Shown: positions 44,552-52,142 of the stretch, one piece after another
How the letters are laid out: each line of letters starts with the position of its first letter
How positions within the stretch are numbered: position 1 is the stretch's first letter
Origin: Lachnospiraceae bacterium 10-1
Lineage (GTDB): Bacteria; Bacillota; Clostridia; Lachnospirales; Lachnospiraceae
Direction of reading: 5' to 3'
Assembly (NCBI GenBank): GCA_000403495.2
Contig: KE159799.1
Coordinates: forward strand, 308,990-372,989
Length of the DNA stretch: 64,000 bases
The notes under the pieces: generated by a model
The model's database searches: none
What the model saw: the letters and a program-made list of their open reading frames with translations, nothing else
What the model was told of the DNA's origin: nothing
Program-made: the position numbers and the translations under genes

Positions 44552-45181
44552 TTATTCAAGCATTTCGGAAGTCTGAAACATAAAATAATTTTCCACAACA
44601 GACATTTTGACTGTTTCCGTACTACACGTTTCTACGATCGCTTTTAGCTGTTCAAGCATATCATCAGAGGACATATTTGCAAGCACCTTTATATCCGTTG
44701 AATTCCAAAAATTTTGGACTTCATTAATTACTTTTGCAAGTGCCAAATCTCTTTCCCCAACCGTTAGTTTGTTGGCATCAAATTGATAAGAAAATCCATA
44801 CATAAGCTGTGTCCATACCGGCGGGTTAAGCTCCATATTCTCTCTTAATGGCTCAAAACTAAGGTCTGAGTCAATAGGTGGTTTTCCATAATCGCTACGC
44901 ATTTGCACAGAATTTTCGTTATTAGAAGCCTTTACAGTCAAAGATAAAAAACTGCGTTCTTCTGCATCTAAGTATTCCGGAAATTGGTGGACTGCTATAT
45001 CATTTTCAATGACTGTTGTATAAGTATAAGCTCCATCCATGTTTTGAGTAGACCACTCGACCAAGTTATTATTAAACTCGACCACAGTTAAATTTTCATA
45101 ATCTGCTGTTTTCAGAGTCAACAAGGATTGATAATCTTCCTTTGTATCTAAAGGGGTATTTGATTTTTCTTCATTTGTCAC
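44552..45181 (-). CDS. Orphan C-terminal domain of a BlaR1-like M56 sensor
   Basis: 209 residues from a GTG. No membrane segment and no HExxH. The text LTLKTADYENLTVVEFNNN, SFLSLTVKASNNE and KLTVGERDLALAKVINEVQ resembles the extracytoplasmic C-terminal region of Clostridial M56 (BlaR1-type) metallopeptidases as I remember them. The membrane peptidase part and its BlaI partner are missing, so this is probably a fragment. The start overlaps the stop of the VirB4 fragment by 4 nt, an accidental junction. No signal peptide, so it would stay in the cytoplasm if translated. Confidence 0.55.
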   Translation of the reverse strand: MTNEEKSNTPLDTKEDYQSLLTLKTADYENLTVVEFNNNLVEWSTQNMDGAYTYTTVIENDIAVHQFPEYLDAEERSFLSLTVKASNNENSVQMRSDYGKPPIDSDLSFEPLRENMELNPPVWTQLMYGFSYQFDANKLTVGERDLALAKVINEVQNFWNSTDIKVLANMSSDDMLEQLKAIVETCSTETVKMSVVENYFMFQTSEMLE

Positions 45182-45324
45182 CTCTGCATTTGATGAAGGA
45201 CCTGAGTGCCGCAGATGAAATGGTCCGTGTTGAATTTAATCACTGAAGGGGCGATCATATCCAGAAACTCCTGCACGCGAACATCTCCCGGATGTCCGGG
45301 CTGGTCTGTATTTGTATTCCTCAA
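45178..45324 (-). pseudogene. N-terminal fragment of a VirB4/TraE-like conjugation ATPase
   Basis: 48 codons starting at a TTG with a perfect AGGAGG seven bases upstream. The segment EFLDMIAPSVIKFNTDHFIC is the start of the VirB4-type ATPase of Tn1549/CTn-like elements. After FICG the text departs from the family, and a stop follows eight codons later. All ATPase motifs are gone. The retained strong ribosome site shows that it was the genuine gene start. Confidence 0.7.
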
Positions 45325-45355
45325 CTTTCTTCCTCCTGTCCTGAATTTTTTGCAT

Positions 45356-45392
45356 AAAAAGACGCCAGACGCTTTTCACATCTGACGTTTCA
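45356..45392 (-). terminator. Terminator after fic
   Basis: On the minus strand ACGTCAGA pairs with TCTGGCGT (one wobble) around an 11-base loop, followed by CTTTTTATG. It isolates fic from the VirB4 fragment. Confidence 0.7.
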
Positions 45393-45411
45393 CATTATTA
45401 TGATCCTGTTT

Positions 45412-46170
45412 TTACAACTGCTGGTTCATCACCTGGGCCTGTTCAATCATGGCAAGATACCGGTCAAGCTGCACCTCCTCCAGTTCTGCGAGCATCTCTG
45501 CAAATGGTGAGATATCCCCCTCCACCGCATAGGCTTCCAACGCATTAAAGTAGTCCAGACGGTTCCCCTTTGCGATGGATATGGGCGCGAAGTCGTTTGC
45601 CATCAGCTGGTAATTCATGATCAGCCTTGATGTCCTCCCATTTCCATCCGGGTAGGGATGGATCTTTACAAATTCCGCATGAGTCCATGCCGCCAGCTCG
45701 ATCAGGTTCAGCTGCTGTCCCTTCCAGGACAGATCCGCATAGAAATTTTTTATCTGCCGGTACATCTCATTGGGGGACGGTGGTGTGTGCTGTGCGCCGG
45801 AAATATACACATCCACATTTCGGTAAACTCCTCCTACCATGATGTTTTGCATCAGCATGGCATGGATATCCTTGATAATCTTCTCGTCCAGCGCATATCC
45901 TTTGCCAATACAGTCTTTCACATAGTGGAACGCCTTCTCATGGTTTAACGGCTCGTAAAGTTCCCGCAGGCGTTTGCCGCCCACGCTGATCCTGTCCTCC
46001 AGCACCAGCTTTGTCTCCATCAGCGTCAGGGTGTTCCCCTCTATGGCCGTGGAATGATGGGTATATTCTATCTCGAACGCCCGCTCATAGCTGGCAATGG
46101 TCAGCTCCGGTATGAGATGCTTTCTTTCCTGATACGCATCCCGTTTCCGCAATAATTCCTGATAATCCAT
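45412..46170 (-). CDS. Fic family protein (probable AMP-transferase) with N-terminal inhibitory motif
   Basis: 252 residues. The Fic core reads HPYPDGNGRTSR, complete for catalysis (the usual Phe is Tyr). Near residue 40, STAIEGN fits the inhibitory helix motif S/T-xxx-E-G/N of class II Fic proteins, so the protein should be self-inhibited. HTPPSPNEM forms the flap that positions targets. GGAGG lies seven bases before the ATG at 46170; the longer frame to 46266 overlaps the upstream gene and is unlikely. It looks intact inside otherwise broken ICE genes and has its own terminator. Confidence 0.88.
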   Translation of the reverse strand: MDYQELLRKRDAYQERKHLIPELTIASYERAFEIEYTHHSTAIEGNTLTLMETKLVLEDRISVGGKRLRELYEPLNHEKAFHYVKDCIGKGYALDEKIIKDIHAMLMQNIMVGGVYRNVDVYISGAQHTPPSPNEMYRQIKNFYADLSWKGQQLNLIELAAWTHAEFVKIHPYPDGNGRTSRLIMNYQLMANDFAPISIAKGNRLDYFNALEAYAVEGDISPFAEMLAELEEVQLDRYLAMIEQAQVMNQQL

Positions 46171-46244
46171 AGGCTGTCCTCCCTTCTGTCCCTTCTCCCA
46201 GAGTATACCACATTTTTGCCAGGGTAGTAACCCACTATTTTCCC

Positions 46245-46670
46245 TTAATCGTCCGGGATGATCCACCGTTCCCCATCAAAGTCCTCAAACTTCTCACTGG
46301 TCACGTTCTGCTCGTAATACACAGCCATGATCCGTTTGATATCCTCGCTCCCCGCCCGGCTGGCGGAGAATCCCTGCTCTTTTAAAGATTTTTCGATGCG
46401 GTCCAGGTAGGAGAACACCTCCGTCCCTTTCTCGTTGTGGAGCTGGATGATGATTAAAAATTCCCTGGTCGTAGCCATCTGCACCTGGATACGGTCCAGG
46501 AAGTTCTGGTCACGCTCCAGCAGCTTCCGGATCACCGGATTCCTCTCCTCCTCTGCCCGTTTCCTTAAGAAGCTCTTATTCTCTTCAAAATTCTCCCTGC
46601 TGTTTAAGCACAGCATCTCGATCTCCGCCACGCCTGAATGCCCGGACTCAATGCATAAGCATATTTTCAA
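46245..46670 (-). pseudogene. C-terminal part of an ICE conjugation protein (VirB4 N-terminal-like)
   Basis: The 141-codon frame lacks its true N-terminus: its first codons overlap the end of spoIVB. It contains EIEMLCLNSRENFEENK, ATTREFLIIIQLHNEKG and ending FEDFDGERWIIPDD. I associate this with the small conjugation protein encoded before the VirB4 ATPase in Clostridial ICEs, which resembles the VirB4 N-terminal domain. The break at about 46655-46670 is the boundary between the element and spoIVB. Confidence 0.6.
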
Positions 46671-47952
46671 TAAATATTCCGTAGCCTTTGGTGGGATCTT
46701 GGACTAGGACGTGGGTTACAGCGCCGATTAGTTTGTCATTTTGGATGATGGGACTGCCACTCATTCCCTGTACGATGCCTCCGGTAATTGATAGTAATTC
46801 CTGGTCAGTTATCTCAATTACAATGCCTCTGTTTATGTTGTCATGCTCTAAGTTGATGTCTATAACTTCTACTTGATAGGTCCGAATTTCTCCTCCTAAT
46901 GAACAGATGATTTGAGCCGGCCCTTTTTTAATTTCCTGTTTTAATCCGATAGGCATATAGTCATAGCCGGCTGATGCGATAATTTCCGGAGAACAAATGC
47001 CAAAAATACCTTTCATGGTGTTTGCTGTTATCTCTCCCATAATGTTATTGTCATCATATTCGATAAAACCTGTCAGTTCTCCCGGTGAACCGGTGGTTCC
47101 ACGTGTGATGCCTATGATCTGTGTATGGTATAAAATTCCTTTGGACAAAGTCATAAGAGCACTTGTATCAATATCATTGATTCCATGTCCAAGAGCACCG
47201 AAGCATCCCTGCTCATCAATGTAGGTCATAGTTCCAACCCCCTGCGCATTGTCCCGCACCCAGATTCCCATTTTGTACTCTCCATTTTGGTTTAACTCGG
47301 GCCTCGCTTTTACGGTAATAACAGCATCTCCTCTCTGAAGCTTAAATACCATTTCCTGCCCCTCACAATGACTGATTTTATCAATTAGTCCACGTTTTGT
47401 TGTTATTTCTTCATCATTGATCTCTAAAATATAATCGCCTACCTGAAAAATATATTTTCCCGGATTATACTTCTGCCCGTCTTCTCCTTCAAATTCCCCC
47501 ACGCCCACCACAAGCACACCTTTCGTCTGTACATATATTCCTATTGGAATGCCTGCCGGTTTCAGCATTACATTTTGGATGACTTCCACATCCACTTCTT
47601 TTAGCGGTATCATTCCAAAAAGCTTTAACTGGAGTTTATACTGATCAGTCTGATTTGCTTTTATTGTGACAGATTTTCTTAAATCTATATAAACACTATC
47701 ACTTATATTTACATCCGAATCTACATTTCCACTTACAGCAACTGCTTCTTTATATAGTTCTCCGGTAGCAGGTATATTGAAATCCAACTGCTGATCCACC
47801 CCCGCCTTGATCATAATGGTGGATGGAACACTGAGCCACATATAATAGTACAGAGAAAGTATCGTTCCTACTATCCCAAAAGTCAGCATTAAGTATAAAA
47901 ATTTTTTGTAGATCCAAATTCTGTCACATTCTGTTTCCTTTATACGTTTCAA
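46648..47952 (-). CDS. spoIVB: SpoIVB serine peptidase (sigma-K checkpoint)
   Basis: 434 residues. N-terminal membrane anchor (about 18-40), a PDZ domain (about 135-215, VGDYILEINDEEITTKRG), and an S55 peptidase domain with catalytic His in FGALGHGIND and Ser in GMSGSPIIQ. In Bacillus it signals from the forespore to activate pro-sigma-K processing. The start is a TTG at 47952 with AAAGGG about ten bases upstream; no nearby ATG fits. The domain is complete, but the last residues after GIFIENML are Met-His-stop, where relatives run a few residues longer, because the element joins exactly here. The expected spo0A neighbour is missing. Confidence 0.92.
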   Translation of the reverse strand: MKRIKETECDRIWIYKKFLYLMLTFGIVGTILSLYYYMWLSVPSTIMIKAGVDQQLDFNIPATGELYKEAVAVSGNVDSDVNISDSVYIDLRKSVTIKANQTDQYKLQLKLFGMIPLKEVDVEVIQNVMLKPAGIPIGIYVQTKGVLVVGVGEFEGEDGQKYNPGKYIFQVGDYILEINDEEITTKRGLIDKISHCEGQEMVFKLQRGDAVITVKARPELNQNGEYKMGIWVRDNAQGVGTMTYIDEQGCFGALGHGINDIDTSALMTLSKGILYHTQIIGITRGTTGSPGELTGFIEYDDNNIMGEITANTMKGIFGICSPEIIASAGYDYMPIGLKQEIKKGPAQIICSLGGEIRTYQVEVIDINLEHDNINRGIVIEITDQELLSITGGIVQGMSGSPIIQNDKLIGAVTHVLVQDPTKGYGIFIENMLMH

Positions 47953-48000
47953 GTTTTCACATCCCTTTTCTCTTAGCTGATATTTTTAGGCTGATTAAGC

Positions 48001-48037
48001 ACTAAAAAGGACATACAGTGTGTACGTCCTTTTTAGT
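48001..48037 (-). terminator. Terminator of the recN transcript
   Basis: ACTAAAAAGGAC at 48001-48012 and GTCCTTTTTAGT at 48026-48037 form a perfect 12-bp stem, with T-rich sequence inside the 3' arm. It lies between recN and spoIVB, so spoIVB must have its own promoter, as expected for a forespore gene. Confidence 0.8.
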
Positions 48038-48124
48038 ATGTGAAAAACTTTCATTTTTACTTTCACAAATTTATTTTTTTTCTTCCAAATGTTACTATAA
48101 TTATTTTTTTGCCGAAAATTTCAT

Positions 48125-49819
48125 TTATTCAGTGTCATCAGATTTCACTCTGCATGCGGTCTGCCTCATTTCTCTGGCATTATCCAAAACTGCCTGGGTA
48201 AGTTCACCACTTCCCAAAAGTCTTGCCAATTCACTTAAGGATTCTTCTTCCCCTAATTCTCTTATCTGGGTTACTGTTCTTTCTTCCTTTACTTCCTTTT
48301 CAATCAAATAATGTGCATCCGCCATCGAAGCAATCTGTGGAAGGTGGGTAATACAAATGATCTGATGATTCTTTGACAATTTTCCCAGCTTTTTGGAAAC
48401 CTTCCAGGCAGTTTTCCCGCTGATTCCAGTGTCGATTTCATCAAAGACCAATGTGTCTGTCTCATCTTTATCTGCAAAAATTGTCTTAAATGCCAGCATA
48501 ATACGGGAAAGTTCTCCTCCACTGGCAATCTGCCATAATGGCTTTAATTTCTCTCCCGGATTTGTAGAAATCATAAATTCAACTTTATTATATCCATCTG
48601 AAGAAAATTCCGTTTCATCTTCGGTAATTTCTATCATAAATGCAACATCAAGAAAATTTAAATCTATCATAGCTCTTTTTAGCTTATCTGCAAGGGGTTC
48701 TGCCGCTGCTTTCCTTAAATTGGAAAGCTTCCTGCACAGAGAAAGTATTTTTCTTTTCTTTTCTTTTTCCTGACTAAAAAGCTGCTCCATATAAACTTCA
48801 AAGTTATTTAATTTTTCAAGCTCCTGCTGTTTTTCTTCCTGCTGTTTTAAAATTTTTTCAACAGAATCCCCATATTTGCTTTTTAAATGATTTAAAAGGT
48901 TTAACCGATCTTCCAAGTACTGGAATTCCTCCTCATCAAATTCCAGGCTGTCTCTATACTCAGCCATAGAACGGTTAAAATCATTTAACAAATCATCAAT
49001 ATCAGTAAGCTGTGCAATCAACGGCAGACTTTCTTCGTCAAAGTCTCCCAACGCCTTTAGTTCTCTGAGGGCATAGCCGATCCCTGTGCCTGCACTTCCC
49101 TCTTTTTCATATCCGGTAAGTCCATGCACCGCAAAAACTATCTCTTTCATTTTCCTTGAGTGAAGCAGTTTTTGGTATTTCTTTTCAACCTGTTCGTCTT
49201 TAACTGCATCCAGACCGGCCTCTTCGATCTCCTGAATTTCAAATTCCAGCAATTTCATTTCTCTTGAACGCACTGCTTCATCAGAATTTTGTTCTTCCAA
49301 TTCCTCCCTGATCTTCCGATAATCGGAAAGCATGTCCTTTAAATGCTTTTTCAGCTCATCCGCTTCCCCACCTATATAATCATCAAGCATCTTTTTGTAA
49401 GCGGCAGGCTTTAAAAGCGACTGGTGCTCATGCTGCCCGTACATGTCAATAAGACTGCCGGATAAAGCCTTAAGCTGGCTGGAACTTATAGTTTCACCAT
49501 TGACCTTACAAATACTCCTGCCGGATGTAATCTTCCTCTGTAAAAGAAGTGTCCCATCTTCTTCTATTGGCAGATCCATTTTACTTATTTCCTGCTTTTG
49601 CCTCTCATTCAGAGAAAAAAGCAGTTCCACTAACGCATGGTCAGCTCCCGTACGGATATAATCCTTATCCGCCTTGGCACCTAATGCAAGATTGATGGAG
49701 CCTAAGATAATGGATTTTCCTGCGCCGGTTTCACCGGTCAGAATATTCATTCCGGGTGAAAATACCACCTCCTGTTCATCAATCAGTGCCAGATTTTTCA
49801 CATGTAAATTTTCAAGCAT
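48125..49819 (-). CDS. recN: DNA repair protein RecN
   Basis: 564-residue SMC-like ATPase of recombinational repair. Walker A GETGAGKSIILG near residue 30, a long antiparallel coiled coil (about 150-370), signature SGGELSRIMLAFK and Walker B DTLVFDEIDTGISG. AAGGAGG before the ATG. The recN-argR-nadK-tlyA-dxs order is typical of Clostridia. Confidence 0.95.
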   Translation of the reverse strand: MLENLHVKNLALIDEQEVVFSPGMNILTGETGAGKSIILGSINLALGAKADKDYIRTGADHALVELLFSLNERQKQEISKMDLPIEEDGTLLLQRKITSGRSICKVNGETISSSQLKALSGSLIDMYGQHEHQSLLKPAAYKKMLDDYIGGEADELKKHLKDMLSDYRKIREELEEQNSDEAVRSREMKLLEFEIQEIEEAGLDAVKDEQVEKKYQKLLHSRKMKEIVFAVHGLTGYEKEGSAGTGIGYALRELKALGDFDEESLPLIAQLTDIDDLLNDFNRSMAEYRDSLEFDEEEFQYLEDRLNLLNHLKSKYGDSVEKILKQQEEKQQELEKLNNFEVYMEQLFSQEKEKKRKILSLCRKLSNLRKAAAEPLADKLKRAMIDLNFLDVAFMIEITEDETEFSSDGYNKVEFMISTNPGEKLKPLWQIASGGELSRIMLAFKTIFADKDETDTLVFDEIDTGISGKTAWKVSKKLGKLSKNHQIICITHLPQIASMADAHYLIEKEVKEERTVTQIRELGEEESLSELARLLGSGELTQAVLDNAREMRQTACRVKSDDTE

Positions 49820-49859
49820 ATGCTTCCTCCTTACGCCCTTCTCTCAAGCGCATGGCCGG

Positions 49860-50312
49860 TTATTCTTCAAGCACGTTACGAATTATCTCCATAACGATCT
49901 GCGTATCTTCCACAGTTCGTACTGCCATCATAATGGTATCATCTCCGGCAATAGAACCTACTATTTCCTTTAGTTTCATGGCATCTATCGCCGCTGCAAC
50001 TGCCATAGCCATCCCGGATACCGTCTTTACCACTAAAATATTTTGCGCCATATCCATTGAGACAAATCCGTCTTTTAAAACCCGAATATATTTTTCACCT
50101 AAATAGTGATCGCTATGAGCCAAAATTGCATATTTCTGCCTGCCATCCCCCATTGGTATCTTGGAAAGTTTTAGCTCTCTTATATCTCTTGAAATGGTAG
50201 CCTGGGTGACTGTATACCCTGCTTCTTTCAGCTTATCAGCCAATTCCTCCTGTGTTTCTATATCAAACTGTTCCACCAGTTCCTTCATTTTCTGATGTCT
50301 GCTCTTTTTCAT
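49860..50312 (-). CDS. argR: Arginine repressor
   Basis: 150 residues. Winged helix with TQATISRDIRELKL (recognition helix) in the N-terminal 70 residues; C-terminal oligomerisation and arginine-binding domain with GSIAGDDTIMMAVRT. Regulates arginine metabolism; its linkage to recN is conserved in Firmicutes, without a functional reason known. Confidence 0.94.
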   Translation of the reverse strand: MKKSRHQKMKELVEQFDIETQEELADKLKEAGYTVTQATISRDIRELKLSKIPMGDGRQKYAILAHSDHYLGEKYIRVLKDGFVSMDMAQNILVVKTVSGMAMAVAAAIDAMKLKEIVGSIAGDDTIMMAVRTVEDTQIVMEIIRNVLEE

Positions 50313-50365
50313 GATTCTTTCATGCCCTTCCCTTCCATGTATCTCATTTTACAATGATGCGATAC

Positions 50366-51220
50366 CTAATCACTCATTTTCCGGTGAAGCACCTCTAAAA
50401 AGCTCATTTGACTTAATTTTACAATCCCCGTGGTCTTTTCTGATTTTTGTACCTCTATTTTCTCCCCTGTGCAAAGAGGCACTTTATGACACCCGTCAAA
50501 AATAGCTTCTACTTCCTGTATCTCCCCATCTCTGCCACTTTCTATTTCTACTGTTATCATATCTTCCGCAGATAAAATAATACTTCTGTTTTGCATGGAA
50601 TGAGGACAAATTGGTGTAAGTACAATCAAATCAGCCTTGGGTTCCACAATAGGCCCTCCGGCCGAAAGACTATATCCTGTTGAGCCGGTAGGTGTCGATA
50701 CAATCACTCCATCTGCATGATAACAATGAAGAAACTCTCCATTCACATAAATATTAAAATCAATAATCTGTAATGAGCCTTTCCTTGTAATTACAATATC
50801 ATTGAGTGCTCTCGCAGCATCTTTCACTCCATATCTTCCATAACTTTTTCCGGAAAGCATCATACGGTTTTCTATGTTATAGTTATTACCAATCAGCTTT
50901 TCCAAAGCATCCTCTATACTTGATTTATTAACCTCGGCTAAAAATCCCATAGTGCCTAAATTAATTCCCAAAAATGGAATATCTTTTTCCGCAAGATTTG
51001 TAACTGCCTGCAAAAGTGTTCCATCTCCCCCTAACACAATAATGCAGTCTATGTCCTTTTCTACCTGCTCATTATAAGTATAACCTTCTTTGTCAGGACT
51101 TTTCATTCCAATGTCTACAATACAGCCCTTCCCCTGTCTGGTCAGATAATCTCTGATCAAATGGGCAGTTTTCAATTCTGCATCTTTCCTTGGATTGGTT
51201 ACTACAAAAAAATGCTCCAT
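50366..51220 (-). CDS. nadK: NAD kinase
   Basis: 284 residues from the ATG at 51220. GGDGTLLQAV holds the catalytic Asp and NADP-phosphate binding; DGVIVSTPTGSTGYSLSAGG is the second diagnostic motif. It makes NADP from NAD and ATP. An earlier in-frame ATG at 51232 is possible. The later one begins directly before the first strand (MEHFFVVTN), as in relatives, and neither has a strong ribosome site. Confidence 0.93.
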   Translation of the reverse strand: MEHFFVVTNPRKDAELKTAHLIRDYLTRQGKGCIVDIGMKSPDKEGYTYNEQVEKDIDCIIVLGGDGTLLQAVTNLAEKDIPFLGINLGTMGFLAEVNKSSIEDALEKLIGNNYNIENRMMLSGKSYGRYGVKDAARALNDIVITRKGSLQIIDFNIYVNGEFLHCYHADGVIVSTPTGSTGYSLSAGGPIVEPKADLIVLTPICPHSMQNRSIILSAEDMITVEIESGRDGEIQEVEAIFDGCHKVPLCTGEKIEVQKSEKTTGIVKLSQMSFLEVLHRKMSD

Positions 51221-51251
51221 ATGATTCCCCATTCATTTTCTTTGGTTCCTT

Positions 51252-52142
51252 TTATGCATCCAGACTTCCATGTGCTTTTAAAACAGTTTCAGAAATCAGA
51301 CCAGATATATCCTTTTGACAGGAATAACCTCTTTTTTCTTTGATCGTTTCAGCAAGCGCCGCCTCAGCCTCTTGTTCTGTAATTCTAAGGGTGTCTTCTA
51401 TTTTTTTTGAATTTATGCTTAAATGAATCAAGTACTCAATATTTCCTTCCGGACCTTTAATAGGAGAAAAATCCAGGTGAATAATATCAAACCCGATATA
51501 ATCTGCATAATCAACTACTTTTCTTATTACTTCTTCATGGATCCCGGGTTCACGCACCACACCCTTTTTCCCTACCTTATCTCTTCCTGCCTCAAACTGT
51601 GGCTTAATCAGGCACACCATCTCTCCCTTTTCTTTCAAAAGAGCCCGGGCCGGCAGTAAAATTTTAGTAAGAGAAATAAAAGAGACATCCACAGATGCAA
51701 AATCCAGCTTATCCTGAATATTTTCCGGCGTCATATATCTGAAATTTGTTTTTTCCATACAAATGACTTTGCTATCATTTCTCAACTTCCAGTCAAGCTG
51801 TCCATGTCCTACATCTACAGCATATACTTTTTTTGCCCCATTTTGAAGCATACAGTCCGTAAAACCCCCGGTAGAAGCTCCAATATCCATACAAATGGCT
51901 TCTTCAAGGATAATTCCAAAGGCAGCAACAGCTTTTTCCAGCTTGAGTCCTCCTCTGCTCACGTACTTCTGTCCGGTTCCCTTAATCTCTATCCGTACTT
52001 TGTCCACATCAAATACAGTTCCGGCCTTGTCCTCACGCTGCCCGTCTATAAATACATTTCCAGACATGATAATGGCTTTCGCCTTTTCTCTGGATGGTGC
52101 ATATCCCTTCTGTACAAGCAATACATCAAGTCTTTCTTTCAT
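51252..52142 (-). CDS. tlyA: TlyA family rRNA (cytidine-2'-O)-methyltransferase
   Basis: 296 residues. N-terminal S4 RNA-binding domain (residues 1-62, RLDVLLVQKGYAPSREKAK), then a FtsJ-like methyltransferase with MDIGASTGGFTDC and IKPQFEAGRDKV. TlyA homologues methylate 16S and 23S rRNA and can affect capreomycin sensitivity. The start overlaps the dxs stop by 4 nt. Confidence 0.92.
   Translation of the reverse strand: MKERLDVLLVQKGYAPSREKAKAIIMSGNVFIDGQREDKAGTVFDVDKVRIEIKGTGQKYVSRGGLKLEKAVAAFGIILEEAICMDIGASTGGFTDCMLQNGAKKVYAVDVGHGQLDWKLRNDSKVICMEKTNFRYMTPENIQDKLDFASVDVSFISLTKILLPARALLKEKGEMVCLIKPQFEAGRDKVGKKGVVREPGIHEEVIRKVVDYADYIGFDIIHLDFSPIKGPEGNIEYLIHLSINSKKIEDTLRITEQEAEAALAETIKEKRGYSCQKDISGLISETVLKAHGSLDA

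Larger units (their letters stand above)
41640..46670. mobile_element. Decayed integrative conjugative element, mosaic
   Basis: About 5 kb between the APH-like gene and spoIVB holds fragments of a serine-recombinase ICE: a recombinase relic, pieces of two conjugation genes, a KTR peptide, orphan sensor-domain pieces, and short relics on both strands. Base composition changes inside it: 42.1-45.2 kb is visibly AT-rich while 45.2-46.7 kb is GC-rich compared with the flanks, so at least two donors contributed. Boundaries are inferred from the gene fragments; no terminal direct repeat was identified. Confidence 0.7.
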
